17,430 bases of DNA, from positions 23,968 through 41,397 of the forward strand of contig PYST01000343.1 in assembly GCA_003049485.1 (NCBI GenBank), read 5' to 3'. The notes below the pieces were generated by a model. That model searched no databases. It was given only the letters and a program-made list of their open reading frames with translations, and was not told where the DNA came from. The stretch comes from Ophioceras dolichostomum (taxonomy: Eukaryota; Ascomycota; Sordariomycetes; Magnaporthales; Ophioceraceae). Made by a program: the position numbers and the translations under genes. Numbering within the stretch: the stretch's first letter is position 1; each line of letters starts with the position of its first letter. This document shows, one piece after another, positions 8,815 through 17,315 of this stretch.

Positions 8815-9102
8815 TCATTGATACGAGGAACGGCGATTTCTAACAGCGCCGGGCAAGAACCTGGCAAGAACCAAAGTGAGAGGGAAAAACAGTGCGTCAA
8901 CCCACAGAGGTCCAGTTGGGGTTCGAAGCGGAAAGATGCAACGGGGTGAAGTGAGGGGGGGTGTGGCCAAGCGGCACAATGGGTCCGACCCACTTTCCCC
9001 CCTCCGTTTTCTCTGACGGCAAGAGCGAACCGTTGCTACCTCCCAAGAGTCTTCCCAGCTATCAACAAGCAATGCAATGGCGAGAAGCAGCGGAAGAAGC
9101 AT
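8815..9102 (-). CDS. Candidate small secreted-type protein, 95 aa (unrecognised)
   Basis: An ATG in AAAATATGCTT context (A at -3) opens 95 codons. Residues 1-15 (MLLPLLLAIALLVDS) form a hydrophobic signal-like segment. The mature part is basic, then Pro-rich, with three Cys, and a second hydrophobic patch lies near residues 71-83. It lies on the same strand as the 65-codon candidate at 8102-8299 and downstream of a strong minus-strand donor/acceptor pair (9361 and 9244), so the two frames could be exons of one gene. No family is recognised. A nested inverted repeat (8953-9004) lies within it, which argues for caution. Confidence 0.18.
   Translation of the reverse strand: MLLPLLLAIALLVDSWEDSWEVATVRSCRQRKRRGESGSDPLCRLATPPLTSPRCIFPLRTPTGPLWVDALFFPLTLVLARFLPGAVRNRRSSYQ
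8953..9004. repeat. Nested inverted repeat (52 bases)
   Basis: GAGGGGGG at 8953-8960 pairs with CCCCCCTC at 8997-9004, and inside it TGGGTC (8980-8985) pairs with GACCCA (8987-8992). Either strand could fold as a two-part hairpin. The stretch between (GTGGCCAAGCGG) resembles a tRNA D-arm, but no full tRNA can be built. Confidence 0.5.
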
Positions 9103-9243
9103 ATTTTGGGCGTTAAAAAAACTCTTTCTTTTCGCCTAAACTTCATACGTCCGTACGGACAGCCAAGCGTGAGATCCGGATTAAACACGGCTAGCTTACA
9201 AGGGTAAGAGTAGAGGAGAAGGGTCCCTTGTGGGCCTGAAAAC

Positions 9244-9361
9244 CTGAAGAAAAGCAGAGAGCTTGCAGGGAGCCTTCCCGCCTTTTGCCTCTGCTCACAC
9301 GGGAGGTACATATCACCAAGTTTCGACGAGATCGGAATCAAGCCGGCAAGACTAATCTTAC
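9244..9361 (-). other. Candidate 118-base intron on the minus strand
   Basis: The exon-intron boundary CACAG/GTAAGA (intron starts at 9361) is near-consensus, and the far end reads CTGCTTTTCTTCAG (last base 9244). A short exon from an ATG at 9413 (52 bases) would splice in phase to a short second exon that itself reaches another GTAAGC at 9199. No consensus CTAAC-type branch point is visible between them, which weakens the call. Confidence 0.22.
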
Positions 9362-9870
9362 CTGTGCAGTTGGCATACTTCACAGGATCGATGAAGAGAT
9401 CTATCGAACACATGCCAAACTTCTTGCCAGCGAACCCCAACGATCAGCAGCAAAAGCAGTCAAAAGTCAACGGCGGCGATCCGGTCCGAGAGCCAGACGT
9501 CGCTGATGATGTTCACATTCACGGGGGGGCGATGAACTTGCCTACCACAGCCAGTTCATCAGATCTTAGGTTCCAGGCTCCAAGGCTCATTTTTTCTGCA
9601 TAACGTTCAGACTTTGCAGCCCGAGAGGCCCAGCAGCCGAGAGCTTGTGATTATCGGCATATGATCGATTTATTTGCCTTCTTCTCGGGGAGTGAGTGCA
9701 CGCACAGCCTTGGAGTGCTACATACCGTAGTAGCAGCCCAGCAGCAAATAACCCAATCTTTCACTCACACCGCAGTGATGAGTAGGGATCAGACAATATC
9801 ACACGGAACATCCCATATTGAGGACAAGGGGGGCCTACATCTGGAGATCTTTCGAAATAAATGAATTTTC

Positions 9871-10299
9871 TTACAGCCAGCCTTTTTGCCGTTGCGCCCC
9901 AGTCACTCTCCCCACAGCGCCCCCTTTAGCTCCCTCCCTTCCCTCGATATTGTTCTCCGATGAAGAAATCTCCTGAGCTTTTGCGGCGCAGAGGGCGGAG
10001 GGTCTGGGCTCTGGTCTGGGTCTGGGCCCCTTCCCAGGCTTCTGGGTGAAGCGAGCGGGCGTGCGGGCGGGCTGAGGGACAGACGGGAGAAAGTGGGAGC
10101 TGGGAGCATCATGTGCCACGGCGCGCAGTCGATCAAGCACGTCCCCGTCCACGACGCCGTCCGTCCGGAACTGCCACCTGCCACTTCGAGTCACATAGGT
10201 ATCCAGTTCGCCTTGCACGTTCCACGCTCCCCGCCGCCTCCGCGGCTCGGGACTAAGAATGGGGAGATACCCCATACGATGCTCTGTGTTAAAGAACAT
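9871..10299 (-). CDS. Candidate hypothetical ORF, 142 aa, low support
   Basis: An ATG at 10299 opens 142 codons ending in TAA at 9871. The first 60 residues have a balanced composition (including RSGRWQFRTDGVVDGDVLDR). The rest is Pro/Arg- and then Gly/Glu-rich low complexity. It overlaps by 11 bases, in another frame, the end of a 108-codon minus-strand frame that starts at ATG 10615. Together they give a nearly continuous open stretch of ~745 bases, which could be one gene with an intron or a frame change. Third codon positions show no strong GC preference and no domain is recognised. Confidence 0.13.
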   Translation of the reverse strand: MFFNTEHRMGYLPILSPEPRRRRGAWNVQGELDTYVTRSGRWQFRTDGVVDGDVLDRLRAVAHDAPSSHFLPSVPQPARTPARFTQKPGKGPRPRPEPRPSALCAAKAQEISSSENNIEGREGAKGGAVGRVTGAQRQKGWL

Positions 10300-10480
10300 C
10301 GGAGCTTGAGAATTCCAGGTTTGACTTTTCGGCTGGAAACCCGCGACGGCCCAGATAGCTCCTCACGCTTCGCATGCCAGCCAGGTCGAGCCAGCTACCG
10401 ATGTCAGCTACGATATCTGCAGGGAATGAGATATAATCCGGCGTCGAGACCCTTGCGGACTGGCTGGGAATATTTCGGAC

Positions 10481-10750
10481 ATGCTTGACGACGCACGCCA
10501 TTCTCTGCTGGAAATAATGGCCCTCCTGACAATAGTACTTTTCTTGCTGTATGGAGTTTGCAGTATGTACGGTATTATGTACGGAAGGAAAAGGGGGTTG
10601 CATGATTCCACACATCCCATCCAACCCGCTTCTTTGCGTGCAGGACTGTCATCGCGGGCTGTTAAGTCCGTAAGGAAGATTACGAGTGGGATGGCATTGG
10701 ATTTTTATTGCCTGAGAGCGTGGGATGATTGTCTCGCCCGCGCACGCTGA
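10481..10750 (+). CDS. Candidate single-span membrane microprotein, 89 aa (unrecognised)
   Basis: An ATG with G at -3 opens 89 codons. Residues 11-32 (from LEIMALLTIVLFLLYGVCSM) form one hydrophobic segment flanked on its C-side by RKR, as in a membrane anchor with a cytosolic basic flank. The tail is polar with no motif. It lies opposite the 108-codon minus-strand frame (10289-10615), so at most one of the two is likely real. No homologue is recognised and codon bias is absent, so it may be chance. Confidence 0.13.
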   Translation: MLDDARHSLLEIMALLTIVLFLLYGVCSMYGIMYGRKRGLHDSTHPIQPASLRAGLSSRAVKSVRKITSGMALDFYCLRAWDDCLARAR

Positions 10751-11390
10751 CGGCAAATCAGAAGGAGGAGCAGGGAGGAAGCGTCGAGACCTGACAGGCA
10801 AGAGGAGCTGGATGAAGAACGAAACGAAAGAGAAAAAAAAAACAAGAACAAAATGAAAAACAACAACAGCCTTTCATGCAACCCAGGCAGTCATGGCTAT
10901 GCAACTTGTTTGCCCGAAACATCATCAAAAACTCGCGACACATCAACACTGGAGACCTATTGGCTGACCCTGTGGCCTGAGGACGCATCTCTTCATCAAC
11001 GCAACACGGATGTGCAAGGGCCTTGTGTGGCCCAGTCAGGAACAGGGCAACGGTTGCGACGGGAAAGAAGTGATGGGACCCGACTGAAGGGACCAACCGG
11101 CGTTGGAGATCTGGATGCATGGAATTCTTTTAAGCTTGTCTGCAACTGCACGTTGCTTGTTGAGTGAGCGCAAGGTAAAATTGTCGTCCGTGAAGCCGGT
11201 CAAGTCCGTATCTGCAGACGACCGAGAAGAAGAAGAACAGGAATAAAAAAAGCAAAGAAAAAAATGTCCCCTTCGCCATCGTGTTCTTCAGAGCTAGTGC
11301 AAGAAGCAGAGCGCAGACCAACCTGGACTGACCCACTTTTGTTCTCCAGTACATACTTCCTCTTCTCTTCTCCAGCCAGGCTCGCCCTAC

Positions 11391-11421
11391 CGCTGACCAC
11401 CTGTACCTATCGCTGACCACC
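11391..11421 (+). repeat. 20-bp imperfect direct duplication
   Basis: CGCTGACCACC occurs at 11391-11401 and again at 11411-11421, separated by a period of 20 bases, with CCTAC/CCTAT preceding each copy. Confidence 0.8.
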
Positions 11422-11970
11422 ACTGACCGTCCACTTGGGATCGACCGGTTGATTGCTGTGCAGCAGGGATTTTGCAGACACGTTTGGCCTCCTGGGCGGA
11501 CACGACGGGCCAGGGCTCCCGGGCCACACAGATACAGCGTACCGTGTCCACCGCCCACCACCACCACCAAATCGAGCAAAGAGATTGCCTCGAGCGAGGA
11601 CTTGGCGCCGCTTTCTCCGGCTGCACGGAGCGGTCCTTTTGTACGTTCGAGGCGCACAAAGATTCAGGGATCAGATGCAGAGAAAAGAAAGAAAAGAAAA
11701 AATACGGGGTTATTGCTGGATGTGCCGGTGGGATGGAGGATCAGGGACCTCGCATTTGCCCACCATCGATTTTCCCATCGGAAAGATGTTCCACCAACGA
11801 ACGTGGTATGTTCTAAACTATCAGGAGGGAGATGTGCGGGGATGAACTCCAAACATACTGTGAAAATGGGTTTACGTGAGTTGTAGATATCAGCGCCAGT
11901 GAGAGATGAGGATATGAGGATCGTTGTGTTTCTCAACAACGGACATTAGCGCACGATGTGAACAAATAAT

Positions 11971-11994
11971 AACAACAACAACAATAATAATAAT
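11971..11994 (+). repeat. Compound microsatellite (AAC)4(AAT)4
   Basis: Four AAC units are followed directly by four AAT units, within a longer A-rich stretch. It is not in a credible coding frame. Confidence 0.9.
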
Positions 11995-13075
11995 ATCACC
12001 AAATTGTGAGCACGGTCTAGCCCTGGCGGCGGTCAACATTAGCCCACCCGTCCCGTCAGCCCAGCGGTTTTTCCAACGCCCGTCCGAGGAGGTGGTTCGT
12101 GCAGACAAGGAAAGCCTGGCCCCGGAAACCCTTTTTTTTATTCGTCCTTTTCTCTCGCGCTCTCTTTTCTGTCCTTCGTCGCCCACGAAAAAGATTCCCT
12201 ATTTGGCTCCACGCATACCTCCCCAGATATGTATGTAGAGGAAAGGCGGCTAGCTGGAGGAAGGGGATGGACGCCATCGTACGTAATGTGCCACCTGGGC
12301 GGGACGGGACCGAACATGAGGAATGCATGGTTGGTTGCTGCGCTGCGAGGAGTTACGCCCGGGGAAAGCAGAGCGATACAACATTACGAAAATGATACAT
12401 ACAAAGCGGTGAGGGACAAGGGAGCGAACAAACGACGAAATAGGACAGCTACACGATACGACACGACGAGACAAGGTGGCCTGCATGCCTGCCTGTCTGT
12501 CTGCCTGCCAGGAGCTGGGCATCACAAGTGGCATATGAGCAGCATCGAATACGAAACATCTTCGCCCGCCGGAGGAGGAGCTGAAGAGCCAAAGAGGCCA
12601 AGGAAGGGTCGGGGCTGGTCGGAGGGGGCTGGAGGCATCATCAACCAAGGCCTAGCGCCAAGCAGAGTGACTGGACGGGCAAGGTTTGTGGTTGTTGAAG
12701 AATCATCAAACGTGTGATGATGAGGGGAGGGGGGACAAAAAAGAAGCAAAAGGAGGACCATCTCGTCGCCTCTACTGCGGAGCACGTATAGTCAGGCGGT
12801 ACTTGGCTGCTCAGGCGAGGGGCAGCGGCCTCGCCAGACCAGGCTCATAATATAGGCAGGGAGAGGTGTACATATACTGAAGAGGAAAGATCAGCCTCAT
12901 TGCGACGCTGGCTAGAATTGGAGGAGAATCGCATCCCAAACAACAAAGGGCATATCATGATGGCTCGCTCGCTTGTCTGTCGCGGCGTCGCCTGCTCACT
13001 CCACCGACGAAGAAACCGTCCCCTCTTTCTCCCTTTCTTCTTCTTCCACCTGGTGAGATCTGCCCTTGCCCGCTG

Positions 13076-13090
13076 TTTTTTTTTTTTTTT
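13076..13090 (+). repeat. Poly-T run, 15 bases
   Basis: Fifteen consecutive T in non-coding DNA. Confidence 0.95.
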
Positions 13091-13376
13091 GTTGGGGATT
13101 GGTTGAAAAAAGCTGATGTTGCCTTTGGGATCTTGCAATTTTAAACTTGGGACGTCCCCCTGTGGCCACGCGACGAGATCCCTGAACCCGGCCAATAATG
13201 GTCCACCGCCCACGCGAGAAAGGAGAAGCGAACTGCGATTGAGTTGGAGATGGGAAAGATCGCATGATGGTTACCCGAGAATCCGTTGCAACGTCAAAAG
13301 CTCAGACGATCCAGTCGAAACGTTCCTTCTCGAATGAAAACCAGGAGGGAAAGGAGAGGAAAAAACATCTCGGTGT

Positions 13377-13418
13377 GGAAGGAAAGGGGAGAGAAAGAGG
13401 GGGGGAAGAAGAAAAAAG
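13377..13418 (+). repeat. 42-base homopurine tract
   Basis: Only A and G occur across 42 bases, within a wider purine-rich stretch (about 13337-13445). On the minus strand this is a long CT tract of the kind found upstream of fungal genes. It also has triplex-forming potential. Confidence 0.85.
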
Positions 13419-14135
13419 CTGAAGACAAGGAAAACAAAAAAATCAACAAAGTTTGGGTTGGCTCGCCGCTTTCGGCTGGGTGTCGATCGTCTCTTCCTCA
13501 ATTCAAGCCCATAATTTCCAGCCGCGGAGTTTGCCGCGTCGAAACCCTGTCCCTGTCCTGTGCCAAGAGCCAGGGGGGCGTGCACCTTGTCTCTTCAACG
13601 GAATTTCCCATGTCGCACTCCCCCTCGCTATTCGCATTACGAGTTCCAAACCCCGGCCAGCCAGCCAGCCCCGGCCAGCCATTCAGCCAGTCAGTTTTGC
13701 CAATACCCAGTGCCAAAGTGGGAGGCGCTCTTCGAGGCCACGAATATTTTATTATCGTCCCCGGGTGTTAATCTCGCTTCAATATTTCGTTGAAAACGGT
13801 TTCGTCCCCTCCTCGGAACTCTTAGATCTCGGGTCTGCCGATCTTGCAAAAACAAAAGAAGAGGGAATTTTTGTTCGTTTGGTGGTTGGAAAAGCAGCAA
13901 GCGAGACAGCAAGCGAGACCACACAAGGACTTGATATCTGATATCTTCCTGACTTGGTGAAGACCAGGTCCCAAGATTGGTAAGCGCCTTCCCTGCCCCT
14001 CTCCCAAAATAGCGGGGAGAAACGCCCAGAGCTTGTCACTTGGCAAACTGGAGGTTCGCCGAGAGCATCATCTCAGTCACCATAACTGTGAGGCCAACAC
14101 AACAGAGAGGAGACCCAAAAAGTGCAGGATCTGCT

Positions 14136-14594
14136 TCACGCCGAGGTTCGTCGGTCTTGGCTGCGAGAAAAGTGCATACGCAACGTCACAGCGAATGAAT
14201 GGACCACACGTAGAGGGAGGCGACTGGGGTAGACGATGGAGCTTCTTGAGTACGGCCTGTTCGAAGGCTTGCTATCCGTGCGCACAGCAGTCCTTGAGCA
14301 CACGCCGACGGAGCCACCAGACGCATCAGACGCATCAGACGCACCAGAAGCACCAGCCAGCGAGTCGGGATTGGAGGAGGAGGAGACGGCGGTGGCAGGC
14401 GGCAACTCCCTTTTCCAGGTACGAAGGGGGAAAAAAGCCTCTTCACCGTTGCCAATCTCAAACGGCAGAGCTATCTTAGGGAAATCCAGCCCGCTGGTCT
14501 GGCAAGCAGCCAAGGTGGGTGCAGGTGCCAACCAGCCCTGTCCTGCGGTCCTTTTGTACCCTGTCACCCTGTCCCGTTCCGGAGATGGCGCCAT
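14136..14594 (-). CDS. Candidate hypothetical protein, 152 aa, preceded by a strong 3' splice site
   Basis: An ATG in CAGATGGCG context opens 152 codons. It starts five bases after what looks like a textbook fungal intron end: CTGAC (14638-14634), a long T-rich stretch, then TTTTTTCAG ending at 14600. Possible donors upstream include GTATGA near 14737. Third codon positions are moderately GC-rich. The product begins MAPSPERDR, has a balanced middle and an Ala/Ser/Asp repeat encoded by a 9-bp tandem repeat, and ends basic. I recognise no family. A plus-strand ATG frame (14236-14598, 120 codons, acidic, with an internal CAG/GTACGA donor-like site) overlaps it and is the alternative. Confidence 0.22.
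   Translation of the reverse strand: MAPSPERDRVTGYKRTAGQGWLAPAPTLAACQTSGLDFPKIALPFEIGNGEEAFFPLRTWKRELPPATAVSSSSNPDSLAGASGASDASDASGGSVGVCSRTAVRTDSKPSNRPYSRSSIVYPSRLPLRVVHSFAVTLRMHFSRSQDRRTSA
14318..14353 (+). repeat. 9-bp tandem repeat, four copies
   Basis: CAGACGCAT occurs twice, followed by CAGACGCAC and CAGAAGCAC. The period is a multiple of three, so it encodes Ser/Asp/Ala repeats in the candidate minus-strand frame and Asp/Ala/Ser repeats on the plus strand. Confidence 0.9.
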
Positions 14595-15690
14595 CTGATC
14601 TGAAAAAAGAAAAGAGCACGAAAAAAAAAAACTGTCAGCTCTCCTCGCCGTCCCCGAGAGTCTGGAACGGTGGACCTCAAGAAATGGCTTCCAGCTCGAA
14701 GACGAGGCGGCTGGTCATGTTTTTTTTTTCTCCTTCATACGGCCGGTATTTGGTAAAAAAAAAAAGGGGGGGGGAGGGCCTCTGAATCCGAGCTCAGCCA
14801 AGGCTAGAATGTCTCGCCTCATCTTTGGCCTCCTTGTCGTCATTGTGATAAGAGAAACATGAGAAACGGTTCCTGTCGAGTGCTCTCTAGAGCGCCATCC
14901 TGACAGCCCCAAAAAAGAGAGGTGGCTTCTTTGACGGGACACACACATCGGATTTTCTTGATCGGCGAATCGGGGACTACTGAACGCCACCTTCGGGATT
15001 CACTTTCCCCTTTGTGTGCCAGGCCGTTTTGTCACACAGCGGTCGCGCTCACACCAGACCCAGACCAGAGAAATCTCAACGGGCGACGGCGCACCGCCCA
15101 ATAATGCTCTAGAGATCTGCGCGGCTGCACGTTAGCGTCCAGCGCTAGCGTTGTTTTTGGAGATAACAAGCGAAAAATACCCAAGCAGACGGCGCGTCTC
15201 AGCGGGGGGAGGACGGAGGGAATTAATGGGGATGGAACGGGGCAGGCAAAACGCAAGGTGTCGAAGGCCACCTTAGGCCACCAAAAAGTACCAGGACGCC
15301 CCCCCTCCCAGTTCAGCAGCAAAGGGTAGTTTTCAGCTGAGGCGGGCGCTGCCACCATTCCCTAATCGGGAGACGTGTTGGGGCCGACGGGGCACTTCTG
15401 CATCCTCATTGGGACGATTTGGGATTTGCTGCCCAGGCCCCGCGAAACGCTAGCCCGAGCATTGCTTTCATTTTTGGGGATTCTCGGGATACCTTACGTA
15501 CATACCAGTTACTCACGCACTCTCGCGGAACCATTTTTTTCTTTCCCACGGTCCAGAGAAGATTCAGGGACAGAAGAGAAGCGGAGAGGATCGGGAGGGA
15601 ACCAGACTATGTACAACCACTGAGCTTCCTTCTCGCCCACGGGTTACTATCATGAACAGAAAAAAACCACATGCAGGCGCGGGGCAGGGG

Positions 15691-15710
15691 GAATGAATGA
15701 ATGAATGAAT
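15691..15710 (+). repeat. Tetranucleotide microsatellite (GAAT)5
   Basis: Five perfect GAAT units lie 30 bases before a CAG microsatellite. They are not in a credible coding frame. Confidence 0.95.
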
Positions 15711-15740
15711 CAAGGGAACTCTGCACTGAAGTCTGGATGA

Positions 15741-15758
15741 CAGCAGCAGCAGCAGCAG
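15741..15758 (+). repeat. Trinucleotide microsatellite (CAG)6
   Basis: Six perfect CAG units. The minus-strand frame would read poly-Ala, but that frame has no other support. Confidence 0.95.
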
Positions 15759-15892
15759 CGGTAGCAACGAAGCTCTTCTCCGCTCCCAGTGCTGCCCACC
15801 TGAAACTACTGAAAAAGCAGCTCAACTCCAGCACATATTGATATCTTTTTAGGGAATTCGAACACATGTCGTTGAGGGCGCGTGGCACACAT

Positions 15893-15925
15893 GCCGTCGG
15901 CCGCTGGCCCGAACCTGCCGACGGC
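15893..15925. repeat. GC-rich inverted repeat, 9-bp arms
   Basis: GCCGTCGGC (15893-15901) and GCCGACGGC (15917-15925) are perfect inverted copies around a 15-base loop. It could be a stem-loop or a dimeric protein-binding site; CGG-type half sites are typical of fungal zinc-cluster factors. Confidence 0.6.
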
Positions 15926-17063
15926 CAAGTCCAAGCCAAGCGGTCGCCGGTCATCATCATCAATATCGTCATTCCATCCCATCCCTATCCCCATCTCTGC
16001 AGTTTTTTTCGTTCTCGCTGGTGGTGAGATGGTGGTCCATAGGATGGACGGATGAGGTTGGTGGTGGGAATAAGATGATGACATGCATTCTGGGACGTCC
16101 GACCGTTGGACGTTGGACTGATGCGAACGCGTTGGGGTTATGGTTCGTTGTTCTGGAGCTTTCTGGCCTGGACACCAAGTGCCTATTATGTACAAGAGAC
16201 TTTGGTTCATTTCACGACTTCAGATTTGAATGGGCTCCCGTCTTCTATCTCCCGTCTCTTGGCTTGAGACCAAAAAAAAAAGAAATACTTGAACTGTCAG
16301 AGCAGAGGCTCAGCGCAAAAGTTCAGGCAAGGGCTTGGGAGGAGGAAGCCTGGGAGGCTGGAGGAGTCATGAGCCAGTCAGTCGCAGTCGGTGGCCGATC
16401 ATCCAACTGCATTCTGTCAGTCCCCTGACCTCTCGGACGACCGACCGATCCCTTCCAGCGACGCAGCGACGGAGTCGGGGTAGCGTTCGGCAGCGTATGG
16501 CCGTATCGCAAACCCAGCTGGACGCAGCTCGAAGCAGGTGCCCCAATACATACATGACGAGCCGCCTGATGAACGACGACGGCCAGTGAGTGGCCAGTGG
16601 ACGGCGCAGTGGACAGTAGCAGTCTCCTTCGTAACTGGGGACGGGCACGATGTTCATCCGCTCTCTGGGACTGAATGGCAGGATGGCAGGCCACTACCAG
16701 CGTCCCACCAGCATCGCAGCGTTGCAGTGTCACAGACGGAGTTGCAGTACCAATAGCCTGCCTTCCCCCAGAGCAGAGTCGCAGTGCTGCCACTCTCATC
16801 ATTGTCACCCCTCCTGCCCACTGCGTCCAGCAATCCCTCCCCCCATCTGTTTGAGTCGCATTCCCTTCCCGCAGAGCCTGCACTCTCTCTTCCCCCTTCC
16901 TTCCCAGGTCCTGACTCCTGGCACTGCGCCGGCAATGTCCGCTTTCCTTTTTTTTTTGTTCCTTTTTTTTTTATTGTCTTTTTTCACTTTTTCGACATGC
17001 CGCCCCGGTCGCCCAGGGTTCCATTGTGGCCATAGCGCCAACGGCCGTAAGGCAGATCACCCA

Positions 17064-17123
17064 ATGCCCTTCGATTCCGCATCCCTGTCTTGCATCGAGA
17101 CTGAACTCACACCCATGGGGTCG
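17064..17123 (+). CDS. Candidate first exon of a rightward gene continuing past the window
   Basis: An ATG opens exactly 20 codons ending at a perfect GTAAGT donor (17124-17129). It follows a CT/poly-T-rich lead-in (16940-16995). Downstream DNA is CT-rich with a (CT)7 run, and a strong acceptor TACTTCTTCCAG ends at 17422, eight bases from the window edge, giving a possible 299-base intron. Alternatively the whole stretch is 5' UTR with a UTR intron, and the ATG is an upstream start. The 20-residue product has no recognisable motif. The call rests on splice-site quality and position only. Confidence 0.22.
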
Positions 17124-17301
17124 GTAAGTACAAAAATTTCTCCTCCAGTCCAAAGCCCCACGTCCGTTTGAATATCGGGTGAGTGAGGCATCGTGTTGCT
17201 GGCACCTGCTCCCCGATATCTCGTTTTTCCTCGGCGCCCCGTGTCCACCTCCTCGCTCCCAGCTCTCAGGCACACCGACCCCCGCAGCAGAGCCTCCCTC
17301 C

Positions 17302-17315
17302 CTCTCTCTCTCTCT
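17302..17315 (+). repeat. Dinucleotide microsatellite (CT)7
   Basis: Seven perfect CT units in a long CT-rich stretch near the right edge. Such tracts are common in fungal 5' UTRs and promoters. Confidence 0.9.

Larger units (their letters stand above)
10751..14135. other. 3.4 kb without a recognisable gene
   Basis: This stretch holds scattered A-rich and purine-rich runs (10823-10860, 11677-11703, 13377-13418), an AAC/AAT microsatellite (11971-11994), an imperfect 20-bp duplication (11391-11421) and a T15 run (13076-13090). The longest ATG-started frame (12229-12717, 162 codons, plus) is mixed and low in protein character. I see no conserved domain in any frame. Confidence 0.5.
14595..17063. 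other. 2.5 kb without a recognisable gene
   Basis: The stretch contains a T10 run (14720-14729), an A11G9 run (14755-14774), tetra- and trinucleotide microsatellites (15691-15758) and a 9-bp inverted repeat (15893-15925). The minus-strand frame 15032-15358 (108 codons, ATG with G at -3) is the only one with somewhat protein-like start composition; I recognise nothing in it. From about 16750 the plus strand becomes CT-rich with T10 runs at 16948-16957 and 16963-16972, consistent with a promoter for a rightward gene. Confidence 0.5.

Noticed and set aside
8957..9003. tRNA-like stretch with GTGGCCAAGCGG
   Set aside because: It resembles a D-arm, but there is no anticodon arm, no GTTCGA-type T-loop at the right spacing, and the pairing ends after ~50 bases.
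9204..9369. Plus-strand intron from GTAAGA (9204) to GTGCAG (9369) leading into a 70-codon frame ending at 9603
   Set aside because: The splice ends look fair, but the upstream frame has a stop at 9192-9194 in the required phase and no start after it. The 70-codon frame alone has weak ATG context and no known family.
12229..12717. 162-codon plus-strand ATG frame
   Set aside because: It has an ATG start but no recognisable domain, runs of Gly/Arg-rich sequence from simple repeats (including CCTG/TCTG units near 12486-12510), and no splice or promoter support.
16323..16883. 186-codon minus-strand open frame
   Set aside because: It begins without a convincing start, has Arg/Thr/Ala-rich mixed composition and no domain, and competing frames of similar length exist opposite.
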